A stretch of 64,000 bases of DNA from Paenibacillus_G elgii_A (GCA_042219835.1 JBHJMN010000025.1:22400-86399), one strand, 5' to 3'; shown: positions 16,287-26,095, counted from the first letter of the stretch. Notes: generated by a model not told the origin, from the letters alone. Numbers and translations are program-made.

Positions 16287-17858
16287 ATGAAATTTTTCAA
16301 AGGAGCGGATCGACTCAAAGGCTTGTTGGACAAGCTTCGTACTCCAAGGTCTGCGGATCGGTCGAATAGCTTAGATAAAAGTGTAAAGCCAGCGGCGATG
16401 TCGGAAGTACCGGGAGCGACAGCGCTTGAACGGATGAAAAACCGAATCATTTTACATAAATGGATGGTTATCAAATCGGTCTCTGCGTTAGGTTTGATGG
16501 CGGCGGTTGTTATTAGCGGACATAAATTGGTTGAAGCCAATATGAAAGATTATTATCAGGTATATGCGAACGGAGACCTGATCGGAATCGTATCCGATCC
16601 TTCCAAGATCGAGGAATATAAACAAAAGAAGCGGGAACAGTTGTCCAAGAGCGAGTTCGATCTTCGGATGGTCGTAACGGAACCGAAGCTCGAATTAACC
16701 ACTGAAAGGGTTTTCAATCACAATAATCAGGATCAAGCCGTGCTTGATAAGCTGGGCGATTATTTCTCCTCGTATCCGGTCGGCGTGCAGCTTCTGGTGG
16801 ATGGCAAGCCGATGGGGATCGTAAAGGACGAAGCGGCGGCGAAGACGGTGCTGGAGCAAATCAAGAACAATGCGGTCGCATCGATGCAAACGAAAAAGAC
16901 GTCGGGGCGCGTAGGTATCTTGTCGGTATCGCCCGCAGCCGGTACGCCGGTGCAGACGGAGCTGCAAAAAGCGGACTTCGTGCAAAAGGTCGATCTTCAG
17001 GAACTAAAGATTGAGCCGGAGCAGCTGGCGAATCCGGAGGACCTGCGCAAAAAGCTGGAGACCGGCGATATTCAGCCGACGAAGTATACGGTGGAGAAGG
17101 GCGATTGTGTCTCGTGTATCGCACAGAAGCTGAATATTCCGAAGCAGGTCATTTATCAGAACAATCCCACGATCACCGACGATATGATCAAGGTTGGCCA
17201 GCAGCTCGACTTGACGGTTCTGAAGCCGACGCTTGCCGTGCGGACGGTTGAAAAAGTGGTGGAAAATCAAGAGATCGCCTACGAGACTGAAGTGAAGCAG
17301 GATGACAACATGCGTCTCGGTGAGTCCGAGGAATTGAGTCCCGGTAAGAATGGTCTCAAGAAAATGACCTTTCAGCTTACGAAAGTAAACGGCCTGCTCG
17401 AGGCGGAGACGGTCTTAAGCGAAGAGATCGTTCAACAGCCGGTTAAGGCCGTCGTGAAGAAAGGCACCAAAGTGGTCAAAGGCGAAGGAACTGGCAAATT
17501 CGCTTGGCCGGTAGTGTCGGCATCGATTTCAAGCACGTTCGGCACCCGTTGGGGCGCGTTCCATAAGGGTGTCGATTTGACGGGCAACCGTAACATCATG
17601 GCATCGGATAACGGCAAAGTCGTATTTGCTGGCGAGAAAAGCGGGTACGGCAACTGCATCATCATCGACCATATGAACGGTTACCAAACGCTGTACGGCC
17701 ATTTGAGCCAGATCAATACGAGCGTCGGCAAGATCGTCGAGAAGGGCGAGAAGATCGGTTATATGGGCAGCACCGGAAATTCAACGGGCGTGCATCTGCA
17801 CTTCGAGGTACAGAAGAACGAAACGCCGGAAAATCCGCTCAAGTATTTGAACCAATAA
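16287..17858 (+). CDS. M23 family metallopeptidase with LysM domain
   Basis: A 523-residue cell-wall hydrolase. A cytoplasmic N terminus is followed by a membrane anchor at about residues 65-82, a beta-rich region, a LysM-like module (about 265-315, TKYTVEKGDCVSCIAQKLN), a G5-like segment (about 320-400) and a C-terminal M23 endopeptidase domain (about 410-523). Zinc ligands are in FHKGVDL and GVHLHFEV. It is expected to cleave peptidoglycan cross-bridges outside the cell. M23 and LysM genes beside walRK are common, and WalR often controls such hydrolases. GGAG lies upstream of the ATG. Confidence 0.92.
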   Translation: MKFFKGADRLKGLLDKLRTPRSADRSNSLDKSVKPAAMSEVPGATALERMKNRIILHKWMVIKSVSALGLMAAVVISGHKLVEANMKDYYQVYANGDLIGIVSDPSKIEEYKQKKREQLSKSEFDLRMVVTEPKLELTTERVFNHNNQDQAVLDKLGDYFSSYPVGVQLLVDGKPMGIVKDEAAAKTVLEQIKNNAVASMQTKKTSGRVGILSVSPAAGTPVQTELQKADFVQKVDLQELKIEPEQLANPEDLRKKLETGDIQPTKYTVEKGDCVSCIAQKLNIPKQVIYQNNPTITDDMIKVGQQLDLTVLKPTLAVRTVEKVVENQEIAYETEVKQDDNMRLGESEELSPGKNGLKKMTFQLTKVNGLLEAETVLSEEIVQQPVKAVVKKGTKVVKGEGTGKFAWPVVSASISSTFGTRWGAFHKGVDLTGNRNIMASDNGKVVFAGEKSGYGNCIIIDHMNGYQTLYGHLSQINTSVGKIVEKGEKIGYMGSTGNSTGVHLHFEVQKNETPENPLKYLNQ

Positions 17859-17873
17859 GAAGGCTGGAGAGAT

Positions 17874-17923
17874 AGAGAGGGGCATGGAAGTCACAGGAAA
17901 CCTGGGCTTCCGTGTCTCTTTTT
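17874..17923 (+). terminator. Terminator between M23 gene and walR
   Basis: AGAG-GGCATGGAAG pairs with CTTCCGTG-CTCT, followed by TTTTTG. Confidence 0.75.
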
Positions 17924-18048
17924 GCTTCAGGATGTGGTAAAATAATAGGATAGCTTACCATGGATAGGATATCGTTGACATTCGGCGGCGCAAAGCAAGG
18001 AGCGTAGTACGGATGCAACGCAAGTCTCTGACAGGCGGTGAACGAAGC

Positions 18049-18786
18049 ATGGCCAAAATTCTCGTCGTCGACGATGAACAGCCGATTGCCGATATATTGA
18101 AATTCAACCTGGAAAAAGAAGGCCACGAAGTCATCTGCGCCTATGACGGTGCAGCGGCCGTGGAGCTTGCCTATTCCGAAGAGCCGGACCTGATTCTGCT
18201 CGACCTGATGCTGCCGATCAAGGACGGTATGGACGTTTGCCGGGAGGTGCGGGTGAAGCTGAACACGCCGATCATCATGCTGACAGCCAAGGATAACGAA
18301 ATCGACAAGGTGCTCGGGCTGGAGCTTGGAGCCGACGATTACGTGACGAAGCCGTTCGGTACGCGCGAGCTGCTGGCCCGGGTGAAAGCGCATTTGCGCC
18401 GTCATACGAAGTCGGGGATGCCGTCGGGAGCCCAGGCGCAGCCGAACGAAGGGGAAACCAGGCAAGGACTGCGCATTCAGAGCTTGTTTATCGATACGGA
18501 CATGTATGTCGTGTATAAGGACGACGTTCCGCTCGATCTGACGCACCGGGAATTCGAGCTTGTGCAGTACATGGCCAAGAACAGCGGCAAAGTCATGACG
18601 CGGGAGCATCTGCTTCAAGCGGTATGGGGCTTCGAATATTTCGGCGATGTGCGGACGGTCGACGTGACGATCCGCAGACTGCGCGAGAAGCTGGAGGACG
18701 ATCCGAGCCGTCCGGAGTACATTATTACCCGGCGCGGGCTTGGGTACATGATGCGCAATTCAAAAGCAAGCGCCGGCGGCTACTAG
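18049..18786 (+). CDS. walR: Response regulator WalR (YycF)
   Basis: A 245-residue OmpR-type response regulator, the DNA-binding half of the essential WalRK system that tunes peptidoglycan hydrolases. The receiver domain (about 1-118) has the acidic pair in VVDDEQ, the phosphorylated Asp in LILLDLMLPIKDG, and K in VTKPFG. The winged-helix domain covers about 140-238 (TVDVTIRRLREKLE). ATG 18049 begins the typical MAKILVVDDE. walK follows 15 bases later. Confidence 0.97.
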   Translation: MAKILVVDDEQPIADILKFNLEKEGHEVICAYDGAAAVELAYSEEPDLILLDLMLPIKDGMDVCREVRVKLNTPIIMLTAKDNEIDKVLGLELGADDYVTKPFGTRELLARVKAHLRRHTKSGMPSGAQAQPNEGETRQGLRIQSLFIDTDMYVVYKDDVPLDLTHREFELVQYMAKNSGKVMTREHLLQAVWGFEYFGDVRTVDVTIRRLREKLEDDPSRPEYIITRRGLGYMMRNSKASAGGY

Positions 18787-18801
18787 GCAGAGGCCGAGCC
18801 G

Positions 18802-20640
18802 ATGAAACCGATCCGCTTTTTCCAATCGATTCAAGCCAAGCTGATTATTATTTATTTGCTGCTGATTTTGGTCGCGCTCCAGCTTATCGGGGTTTATTTT
18901 ATTAAGACGCTGGAAACGTCGCTCAAAAACGAGTTTATCGAGAACCGGAACTCGCAGGCGCAGCTGCTCGCGCAGTATGCGGAGACGTACCTGACGGAAA
19001 ATCAGGAAAATAAAAACTCGGATACGGCCAAGAAATCGTATGCCGATCTGAATGATTTTGTAAACAGCCTCTTTGCGACGAGCAAAGCGGAAATTCAGAT
19101 CATCGATGCGAACGGTGTCGTGCTCACGACGACAAGGCCGATGAACCAATCGGTCGTGAACAGCAAAAACACGCAGACTGAAGTGACGCGGGCCCTGCAG
19201 GGGATTAAGGATAACCAGCGTCTGTTCACCGATTTCGACGGCGTCCGTAAAATCATTATCGCCAAGCCGATCGGCTCGGGCGTCAAGGTGCTTGGCGCGG
19301 TATACATCATTGCTTCGATGGACGATGTCTACAAAACGCTGACCCAGATCAACAACTTCTTTATCTCCGGCACGTTAATCGCGCTCGCGCTTACGGCGGG
19401 TCTCGGTGTGATTTTGTCGTCAACGATTACAAATCCGATCAAGGCCATTACGAGGCAGGCTACAGCTGTAGCCGAAGGCCGGTACGAATACGAGGAAAAA
19501 ATCCGGGTGGTAGGCGAGGACGAGATCGGTCAGCTCGGCAATACGTTCAATTTCATGATGGAGCGGCTTCGCGAGGCGTTATCGCTCAACGAAGAAGAGA
19601 AGGAAAAGCTCGCTTCGATCTTGTCCAACATGAACGACGGGCTGATCGCCACAGACGACCATGGGCGCATCATGGTGATCAACCGGCGGGCGAAGCAGAT
19701 TCTGCAGGTCAACGAGGATACGACGCTAGGCATGCCGCTTGGCGAGCTGCTCGGAATACCACAGGAGAAGATGCAGGTGCTGGAAGGCACGGAGGATCAT
19801 TCGACGATGCTGCATCTGTACCATGAGCCCGAGGAAGATCCGCTGTTCGTCAAAGTGACGTATACGACGATTCACAGCAAGGGCTCTACGGGGACGATCG
19901 CGGTACTGCAGGATGTCACCGGCCAGGAAAAGCTCGACCAAGCGCGCCAGGAATTTGTAGCGAATGTATCGCACGAGCTGCGGACGCCGCTTACGACGAT
20001 TAAGAGCTATCTCGAAGCGCTGGAAGACGGAGCCTTAGAGGAGCCTCAGCTTGCAGGCAAGTTCGTCAATGTCGCGAGGAACGAAACGGAGCGGATGATC
20101 CGGCTCGTTACGGACCTGCTGCAGCTGTCCCGGCTTGATTCGAAGCAGGCGATTATCAGCAAGGTAACGACGGATGTGACCGAGATGCTTGAGGAAGTGG
20201 CGGACCGCTTTTCTTTTCAATTGGAGCAGCGCATGATTGCCATCGAAATCGACGTCGAAAAGCACGTGGACGAAATTATGCTGGACCGCGACCGGATCGA
20301 CCAAGTGCTCTACAACCTGGTCTCCAATGCGATCAAATATACGCCGGAGGGCGGACATATCCGCATACACGCGGGCCGGAGAGAATCCTCCGTGCTGGAG
20401 ATTTCCGTGCAGGATAACGGCATCGGGATTCCGCGCAAAGATTTGAACCGGATCTTCGAGCGCTTCTACCGGGTAGATAAAGCCCGTTCCCGCAACATGG
20501 GCGGGACCGGTCTCGGCTTGTCGATTGCCCGGGAAATAGTGAAGGCGCACGGCGGCGCCATTCAATTGGAGTCGGAGCTTGGGCAAGGGACGCGGGTAAC
20601 GTTCACGCTGCCGTATCAGCAGGAGGAGGCGGCTGTATGA
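18802..20640 (+). CDS. walK: Sensor histidine kinase WalK (YycG)
   Basis: A 612-residue membrane kinase partner of WalR. Domains in order: membrane helix 1 (about 14-35), an extracellular sensor region, helix 2 (about 183-203), HAMP (about 204-258), PAS (about 265-370), HisKA with the phospho-His in NVSHELRTPLTT (about 390) and HATPase_c (N box near 505, GTGLGLSIA near 573). The stop overlaps the yycH start, so translation is coupled. Confidence 0.97.
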   Translation: MKPIRFFQSIQAKLIIIYLLLILVALQLIGVYFIKTLETSLKNEFIENRNSQAQLLAQYAETYLTENQENKNSDTAKKSYADLNDFVNSLFATSKAEIQIIDANGVVLTTTRPMNQSVVNSKNTQTEVTRALQGIKDNQRLFTDFDGVRKIIIAKPIGSGVKVLGAVYIIASMDDVYKTLTQINNFFISGTLIALALTAGLGVILSSTITNPIKAITRQATAVAEGRYEYEEKIRVVGEDEIGQLGNTFNFMMERLREALSLNEEEKEKLASILSNMNDGLIATDDHGRIMVINRRAKQILQVNEDTTLGMPLGELLGIPQEKMQVLEGTEDHSTMLHLYHEPEEDPLFVKVTYTTIHSKGSTGTIAVLQDVTGQEKLDQARQEFVANVSHELRTPLTTIKSYLEALEDGALEEPQLAGKFVNVARNETERMIRLVTDLLQLSRLDSKQAIISKVTTDVTEMLEEVADRFSFQLEQRMIAIEIDVEKHVDEIMLDRDRIDQVLYNLVSNAIKYTPEGGHIRIHAGRRESSVLEISVQDNGIGIPRKDLNRIFERFYRVDKARSRNMGGTGLGLSIAREIVKAHGGAIQLESELGQGTRVTFTLPYQQEEAAV

Positions 20641-21920
20641 TCGAGAAACTGAAAACCGCCGCGCTGACGCTGCTGGTGCTGCTTAGTCTGCTGCAAAGCT
20701 ACCTGCTGGCCTACAGTTACCCGAAATACGATCCGGTCAAGCCGGAGGAATACGTGAAAACCGACATCCTCGGTAACCGTGCGTCCTTGAAGGATATGCT
20801 GTTTCCGGATCAACTGGTGCTGCATCTGGGCAACCAGCTGCATACGGTGCTCTATCCGAATACCGTGAAGTACAATGAAGTGATGGAAATTTTGAAGCAG
20901 CGGTTTTTGGAAGGGTTCCGGAAGACGAGTGTCACTTCGCTCGACATCAACTGGGACGATGTGCGGAATAAGCAGCAGGGGGTCGAGATCCGGTTCCGCG
21001 ATGGACTGCCGATGAACGTTCTGCAGGAGGTTATGCAGCTGAAGGGCGACCTGCAGGGCGAGAACGACCTGATTACGCGCATTTGGATTTTTGCCAAGGA
21101 TGCGAACGAGGTTCGAGCGATTTTGTTTACGGATACGGCGAATACGGTGTACGAAGCGATTAAGGCCGACTTTACAGTGAAGGACATCGAGAAGTTCGTA
21201 CTGGCGGATGAAACGTTCACCCCTTACAAGCCGATGGTCGGGGACTATTATTTGCCGATGAAGCCGCTGACGATCCCAAGCTTTAAGATGACTTATACGC
21301 AGTTTACGGCGGATCAATTGAAGCGTACGTTCTTTGTCGATCCGACGCTAACGCGCAATGTGACGGAGCGGGACGGCTCGGAGATTTACACGGACGGGAA
21401 ACGCGGGCTGAAGCTGAGAAACGAGCAGCATTGGATGACGTATACCGATCCGGTGGCCGCGGCGGAGAACAATAAGGTCGATTTACGCGAGAGCTTGTTG
21501 TCGGCCGTGCAGTTCATCAACCAGCATGGGGGATGGAACGGAAAGTACGGGGTGCAGAAGGTGCCGCAGCGGCTGCTGCCGGGCAATCAGCAGTATGTGT
21601 TCCGGCAGTACTACGGTTCGTACCCGGTCATCAATACGCGGAACGAGAATACGGGCTTTATGAAAATATCTCTGCAAAAAGGTATTGTAGCCAGCTACGA
21701 GCGTTCGCTGCTTACCCCCGATCAGCGAAGCTCTGCCCATACCGAAGTACAATTGGCGGGTGGAGAAGCGTTGGAACAGAAGCTAGCCGCGTTCGCCAAC
21801 AAGGCGCGGGTGTATTCGATCTTCCCGGCTTACCGCATGGTCGTGACGGAGCAGTCGATGATGTATGTTCCGGCTTGGGTGGCCGAGCTGCAAGACGGCA
21901 CGTACGAATTTTTGGACTAA
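20637..21920 (+). CDS. yycH: WalRK regulator YycH
   Basis: A 427-residue membrane-anchored protein with one N-terminal helix (about 6-24) and a large extracellular part. In B. subtilis YycH and YycI bind WalK and hold it in check. The call rests on its place directly after walK, its length and its topology; the sequence itself is poorly conserved. The ATGA overlap with walK and the 13-base gap to yycI indicate one operon. Confidence 0.9.
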   Translation: MIEKLKTAALTLLVLLSLLQSYLLAYSYPKYDPVKPEEYVKTDILGNRASLKDMLFPDQLVLHLGNQLHTVLYPNTVKYNEVMEILKQRFLEGFRKTSVTSLDINWDDVRNKQQGVEIRFRDGLPMNVLQEVMQLKGDLQGENDLITRIWIFAKDANEVRAILFTDTANTVYEAIKADFTVKDIEKFVLADETFTPYKPMVGDYYLPMKPLTIPSFKMTYTQFTADQLKRTFFVDPTLTRNVTERDGSEIYTDGKRGLKLRNEQHWMTYTDPVAAAENNKVDLRESLLSAVQFINQHGGWNGKYGVQKVPQRLLPGNQQYVFRQYYGSYPVINTRNENTGFMKISLQKGIVASYERSLLTPDQRSSAHTEVQLAGGEALEQKLAAFANKARVYSIFPAYRMVVTEQSMMYVPAWVAELQDGTYEFLD

Positions 21921-21933
21921 GGAGGATGCCGGC

Positions 21934-22680
21934 GTGGAATGGGGACGGGCCAAGACGATATTGATATTGTCCTTCCTGCTGCTGAACGTGGTGCTCGGCA
22001 TCCAGCTATGGTCCAGCCGTGCGGACCTTCTCGATCTGGATGCGAACGCGATCGGAGCGGCGGAGGAGATTCAAAGGCTGACGAAGAGTAAAAATATACA
22101 GGTGCCGCCGGATATTCCGAAGGATGTGCCGAAGCTGCGGGAGATTGTCGTCCGGTTCGACGATAACTTCAATCCGGAGAAAGCGGCGCCGCTGGCGACG
22201 CCGTTCAAATTCGATCCGTTGATCAGCAAGGGCTCGCTTCGGGAGCTTCTGGCGAGAACGGGAATTCCGAAGATCGAGTCGTACCAGTACGATCCGATGA
22301 CGAGTCTTGGCGGTACTTATGTGTTTCACCAGCTGTACGGTGCGCTTCCGATGTTCGACGTGCAGCTGAGACTGTTCGAGAAAAACGGGCAAATTACCTC
22401 TTACCAGCAAGGTTATGTGGAAGTGCAGTCCGACGGGCAGCAGAGGGAGCAGAAGGTCATTACCGCCTATATCGCTTTGCGGAGTCTGATTGAGAACTAT
22501 TTGCCGTCGGGAGCGGTTATTACGAGCGTAAAGCTTGGGTATCACGGACAGGTATATAATTCGCAGACGTTGAATATGTGGCCGTCGTGGCGGGTGTCGC
22601 TGGGGAATGCGGACGGAGACGTGTATTACGTTCATGCCTTGAACGGTGCGGTGGAAGGGCCGCAGAAGAGCAAAAAGTAA
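21934..22680 (+). CDS. yycI: WalRK regulator YycI
   Basis: A 248-residue single-pass membrane protein (VEWGRAKTILILSFLLLNVV at the start) with an extracellular domain, partner of YycH in controlling WalK. GTG 21934 has GGAGG eight bases upstream; the open frame before it overlaps yycH and is not part of the protein. The position between yycH and yycJ is conserved in Bacilli. Confidence 0.9.
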   Translation: MEWGRAKTILILSFLLLNVVLGIQLWSSRADLLDLDANAIGAAEEIQRLTKSKNIQVPPDIPKDVPKLREIVVRFDDNFNPEKAAPLATPFKFDPLISKGSLRELLARTGIPKIESYQYDPMTSLGGTYVFHQLYGALPMFDVQLRLFEKNGQITSYQQGYVEVQSDGQQREQKVITAYIALRSLIENYLPSGAVITSVKLGYHGQVYNSQTLNMWPSWRVSLGNADGDVYYVHALNGAVEGPQKSKK

Positions 22681-22700
22681 GCGGCTAAGGAGTTTTGAAC

Positions 22701-23504
22701 ATGGGGATACGGTTTTGCGTGCTGGGCAGCGGCTCGACGGGCAACGCCACGGTCGTTGCGACCGAAGAGGGCAAGGTGCTGATCGATGCCGGGCTCAGCG
22801 CGAAAAAGATCGATCAATTGTTGAAGGAACGGGGCATGTCGGCCAGCGAGCTGGACGCGATTCTGGTGACGCACGAGCATGCCGATCATATTAAAGGGCT
22901 GGGCGCGGTTGCGCGCAAGTACGACTTGCCCGTCTATGCCAATGAAAAGACGTGGGCGGAGCTTGACCGGCAAATCGGCGAGATTGCGGAGGAGAACCGC
23001 TGCGTGATGAAGACGGGGGAAATGCTCGAATTGGGCTCGCTGCAGGTGGAGTCGTACGGCATTTCGCACGATGCGGCCGAGCCGGTCGGCTACTGCTTTT
23101 ATCACGAGGAAGAAAAGCTAAGCGTCGCGACGGATCTCGGTTACATGAGCTCCAAGGTGAAGGAGAAAATTCAGGACAGCGACGTGCTCGTCCTGGAGTC
23201 CAACCACGATATCGAGATGCTGCGGATGGGCCGGTATCCGTGGAATATCAAGCGGCGCATCTTGAGCGATGTTGGCCACTTGTCCAACGAAGCGGCCGGG
23301 ATCGGCCTCGTCGACGTGATGACGGCGAAGACGAAGCGGGTGTATCTCGCGCATCTCAGCCGGGACCACAACCTGATGGATTTGGCCAGGCTGACCGTGA
23401 ATAGTATGGTAGAGGAGCGGCTCGCGCCGGACGATCACCGTGCCAAGCTGATGGACACGTATCATGACCGGGCGACGGAGTGGGACGTGTTGAAGGACGA
23501 TTAG
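22701..23504 (+). CDS. yycJ: WalJ/YycJ metallo-beta-lactamase fold hydrolase
   Basis: A 267-residue cytoplasmic MBL-fold protein encoded in the walRK operon; it is associated with DNA metabolism and fork fidelity. The metal motif VTHEHADH (about residues 56-63) follows GSGSTGN near the N terminus, and later ligands occur in ISHDA and in ATDLGYM. ATG 22701 is preferred, with AAGGAG eight bases upstream; a TTG six bases earlier is in frame. It overlaps the convergent small gene by four bases. Confidence 0.93.
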   Translation: MGIRFCVLGSGSTGNATVVATEEGKVLIDAGLSAKKIDQLLKERGMSASELDAILVTHEHADHIKGLGAVARKYDLPVYANEKTWAELDRQIGEIAEENRCVMKTGEMLELGSLQVESYGISHDAAEPVGYCFYHEEEKLSVATDLGYMSSKVKEKIQDSDVLVLESNHDIEMLRMGRYPWNIKRRILSDVGHLSNEAAGIGLVDVMTAKTKRVYLAHLSRDHNLMDLARLTVNSMVEERLAPDDHRAKLMDTYHDRATEWDVLKDD

Positions 23505-23725
23505 CCGTTGCCGGTCGGGAGTATGGGCTGGTCGGACGCCTCCAGCGTGTGGATTTTGGCGGCTAATTCTTGTGGGGTGAGCAGCCCTTTTTCCAGCAGC
23601 AGTTCGAGAATGGCCCCCAGTAAAAGGGAGTTCCGGTAATGGTCTTCCTTGAGGTCCGCAAGCTTGGCGATCCAAGCGATTTCATCCAGATGGGACGATA
23701 TGCGGCGGTTCGACATCTCCATCAT
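23501..23725 (-). CDS. Small hypothetical protein
   Basis: A 74-residue mostly helical protein (HLDEIAWIAKLADLKEDHYR, then LLLGAILELLLEKGLLTPQE). No family is recognised. It has AAGGA upstream of the ATG and converges on yycJ with a four-base overlap. The helical pattern suggests a small soluble adaptor or regulator. Confidence 0.6.
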   Translation of the reverse strand: MMEMSNRRISSHLDEIAWIAKLADLKEDHYRNSLLLGAILELLLEKGLLTPQELAAKIHTLEASDQPILPTGNG

Positions 23726-23799
23726 CCTTCCTTGATCGGGTGCAGGCTATGTTCTTATTCTAGTCTAGCTTTAGGGAAATCATTCCTCTTTTTTAGTTT

Positions 23800-23827
23800 T
23801 TGAGATTGACAGATTTTAAGGTACAAT
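23800..23827 (+). promoter_or_regulatory. Sigma-A-type promoter of the HtrA gene
   Basis: TTGAGA (23,800-23,805) and TACAAT (23,822-23,827) are 16 bases apart. Transcription would begin near 23,835, which rules out the in-frame ATG at 23826 as a start and supports the internal GTG at 23892. Confidence 0.55.
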
Positions 23828-23891
23828 GGATACAGCAGGTTTTTCGGCCTCGGATGGGGTGCGGAGCGGGATGGAACAGGGGGCGGCAGCG

Positions 23892-25112
23892 GTGAGTTTG
23901 TTTGACGACGATTTTTATTCGACGAGGGCACCCCGAAGGGAGACTTGGCGCTTGCCGTCCGGCCAGCCTGGTGTGAGGCTGCCGAAGTGGTTGCTCCCGG
24001 CCGTAGGCGGCGCCGTTGTAACGGCGGCCTTGTTTATGCTGTTCGATCGGAAGACAGGGCATGATTCGATGCCGCAGGCGGCAGCGGTGATGGCCGCTCC
24101 GGGAGCGGCGACCGGCGGAGGGATCGATGCCGAGCGACTGATGAGCGATACGGTGGTAGGCGCGGCAGCGAAGGTATCGCCGACGATCGTGAGCATTATC
24201 GGCTCCCGTCGGGAGGGAGAGAAGGAGAACGCGCGCAGCGGCGCGGTGGGCCTCGGTTCGGGCGTTATTTTTGCCCGGGCAGGGGATCAGGTACGTATTG
24301 TGACGAACAACCACGTCGTGGAAGGGTTCCAGCAGTTGGACGTCACCACGTTCACCGGTGAGCGTCGTAAGGCGACGTTGATCGGGCGTGATCAGATTAC
24401 GGATCTAGCCGTACTGGAGATTGACGGAAGCGGGATCAAGCAGATCGCCGAATTCGGCGATTCGGATGCGCTCAAGCCGGGAGAGACGGCGTTGGCCGTA
24501 GGCAATCCGCTCGGACTCGGGTATGCGCCAACGGTGACCCGAGGCATTATTAGCTGGCCCAAGCGGACGATTCCCGTATCGCTTGGCCGCGAAGGCGAGT
24601 TCGACTGGGAGATGGAGGTCATCCAGACGGATGCGGCCATCAATCAAGGGAACAGCGGCGGCGCTCTCGTAAATCTGGACGGCAAGGTCGTCGGCATCAA
24701 CACGCTCAAGGTCGCCGATATGGGCGTAGAGGGCCTCGGTTTCGCGATTCCGATCAATCAGGCGCGATCGATTATTGAGACGCTAATCAAGGACCATAAA
24801 ATCAAACGTCCTTACATCGGCGTGGTGACGCAGGATCTGCAGTCGTATGCGGGCATCGAAAGCTTGAAGCTGCCGTCGGATGTCAAGAAAGGTGTCTTGG
24901 TGATCGATGCTATCGGTCCGGGTAAGGACGCGGGGCTGAAAACCAGCGACGTGATCGTGGAGCTGGACGGCAAGCCGGTCGACGGTACGCTGGCGCTGCG
25001 GAAATACATTTACGGGCACAAAAAGATCGGGGAAAAGCTCGCCGTCACGTATTATCGGGGAGCGAAGAAGAATACGGTTCAGGTCACGTTGGCTGAGTTA
25101 AAGGACCGCTAA
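23892..25112 (+). CDS. htrA: HtrA-like membrane-anchored serine protease
   Basis: A roughly 406-residue DegP/HtrA protease (YyxA position in B. subtilis). A cytoplasmic tail is followed by a membrane helix (about 30-48), the trypsin-like domain and a C-terminal PDZ domain (about 310-400). The catalytic triad is visible as His in TNNHVVEG, Asp in ITDLAVLEID and Ser in QGNSGGALVN. It degrades or refolds misfolded exported proteins at the outer membrane face. GTG 23892 has AGGGGG eight bases upstream; ATG 23871 is an alternative. It closes the walRK-associated cluster. Confidence 0.93.
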   Translation: MSLFDDDFYSTRAPRRETWRLPSGQPGVRLPKWLLPAVGGAVVTAALFMLFDRKTGHDSMPQAAAVMAAPGAATGGGIDAERLMSDTVVGAAAKVSPTIVSIIGSRREGEKENARSGAVGLGSGVIFARAGDQVRIVTNNHVVEGFQQLDVTTFTGERRKATLIGRDQITDLAVLEIDGSGIKQIAEFGDSDALKPGETALAVGNPLGLGYAPTVTRGIISWPKRTIPVSLGREGEFDWEMEVIQTDAAINQGNSGGALVNLDGKVVGINTLKVADMGVEGLGFAIPINQARSIIETLIKDHKIKRPYIGVVTQDLQSYAGIESLKLPSDVKKGVLVIDAIGPGKDAGLKTSDVIVELDGKPVDGTLALRKYIYGHKKIGEKLAVTYYRGAKKNTVQVTLAELKDR

Positions 25113-25247
25113 TGTGGTTTTGGCAGGCGGTTGTTGGGGAAAGCTGCAAGTCGCGATCGCTTTTGGGGAACAATGAAAGCAGAGGCCGGATCGGAGCGAG
25201 ACGGTGTGCGATTTTATTAGGGTTAAAAGAAAAAGGGGTCTTATCTT

Positions 25248-25415
25248 ATGCACGTAGTTTGTAAAGAGCATCTGGAGTTGGCCATTGATATGTTCGTGGA
25301 CGAATATGAGGATGCGCCGGACATTGTGGACTTGGAGGAAGTGAAGTTTACGGGCTGGGACCCGCCTCCGCATTGCGAACGGTGTGCTGAGCCGGGGCGG
25401 TTTCTGGTTGTGTAG
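25248..25415 (+). CDS. CxxH/CxxC small protein
   Basis: A 55-residue protein carrying the pattern C-x-x-H (VCKEHLE, residue 5) and C-x-x-C (HCERCAEPG, near residue 45), with an acidic middle. This matches the small CxxH/CxxC family of Bacillaceae and Paenibacillaceae, probably a zinc-binding protein of unknown role. AAGGGG lies upstream. It lies between htrA and rlmH and ends before a terminator. Confidence 0.85.
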   Translation: MHVVCKEHLELAIDMFVDEYEDAPDIVDLEEVKFTGWDPPPHCERCAEPGRFLVV

Positions 25416-25453
25416 GAGTTTGGCGGTTATGGTGAACAAGATAAAGTAATTGT

Positions 25454-25487
25454 GGGAGGGCTGGCTTGGTGCGGCCTTCCTTTTTTG
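25454..25487 (+). terminator. Terminator before rlmH
   Basis: GGAGGGC and GCCTTCC pair (one G-U) around a 14-base loop, followed by TTTTTT. Confidence 0.75.
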
Positions 25488-25582
25488 TAGCTGGTTATGA
25501 GTGTGATGAAATCTAACATGAAAAATTCAAGGCACCCTGAATAGAACAAGTAAAGGATAAACGAGAGAGGAAGAACAAGCGG

Positions 25583-26062
25583 ATGAACATTCAGATTATC
25601 GCAGTAGGTAAATTGAAGGAGACTTATCTGGTGCAGGGGATCGCCGAGTACGTCAAGCGCTTGGGGCCGTACGCCAAGGTACAGATCGTTGAGGTGCCGG
25701 ATGAGAAGGCACCCGAATCTATGAGCGCCGCGGAGGAGGTACAGGTGAGGCAGCGCGAGGGCGAGCGCATTCTCGCGAAGCTGCACGCCGACGCCTATGT
25801 TATGGCGCTTGCCATCGACGGGAAGCCGCTATCGAGCGAGGAGCTCGCGCGGCAGGTGCAAGACCTTGCCACGTATGGGCGCAGCCACGTGGCTTTTGTT
25901 ATCGGGGGCTCGCTCGGCCTCGCTCCCGAAGTGCTTGCGCGCGCCGACCTCAAGCTCTCGTTCGGGCGCATGACGCTGCCGCACCAGCTCATGCGGCTGG
26001 TGCTGGTGGAGCAGGTGTACCGGGCGTTTAAGATTATGCGGGGGGAACCGTACCATAAGTGA
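25583..26062 (+). CDS. rlmH: 23S rRNA pseudouridine-1915 N3-methyltransferase RlmH
   Basis: A 159-residue SPOUT methyltransferase that modifies pseudouridine 1915 of 23S rRNA (orfX in staphylococci). The knot region holds VIGGSLGLAPEV (about 109-120) and the C terminus ends RGEPYHK, all conserved. The gene is intact. Its last codons and stop form the repeated core seen eight more times, in whole or part, across the next 36 kb, exactly the place where SCC elements insert in staphylococci. Confidence 0.98.
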   Translation: MNIQIIAVGKLKETYLVQGIAEYVKRLGPYAKVQIVEVPDEKAPESMSAAEEVQVRQREGERILAKLHADAYVMALAIDGKPLSSEELARQVQDLATYGRSHVAFVIGGSLGLAPEVLARADLKLSFGRMTLPHQLMRLVLVEQVYRAFKIMRGEPYHK

Positions 26063-26075
26063 CGGCGAAAAATTT
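26045..26075 (+). repeat. rlmH 3'-end core repeat (att0, putative attachment site)
   Basis: The segment from GAACCG through TGACGGCGAAAAATTT covers the last codons of rlmH, its stop and 13 bases beyond. Close copies recur downstream in direct orientation, most completely at 50,712-50,741. Here the left side is native rlmH coding sequence; at the other copies it is a shared arm. Confidence 0.85.
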
Positions 26076-26095
26076 GGTGTTGAAGGAGAGCTATT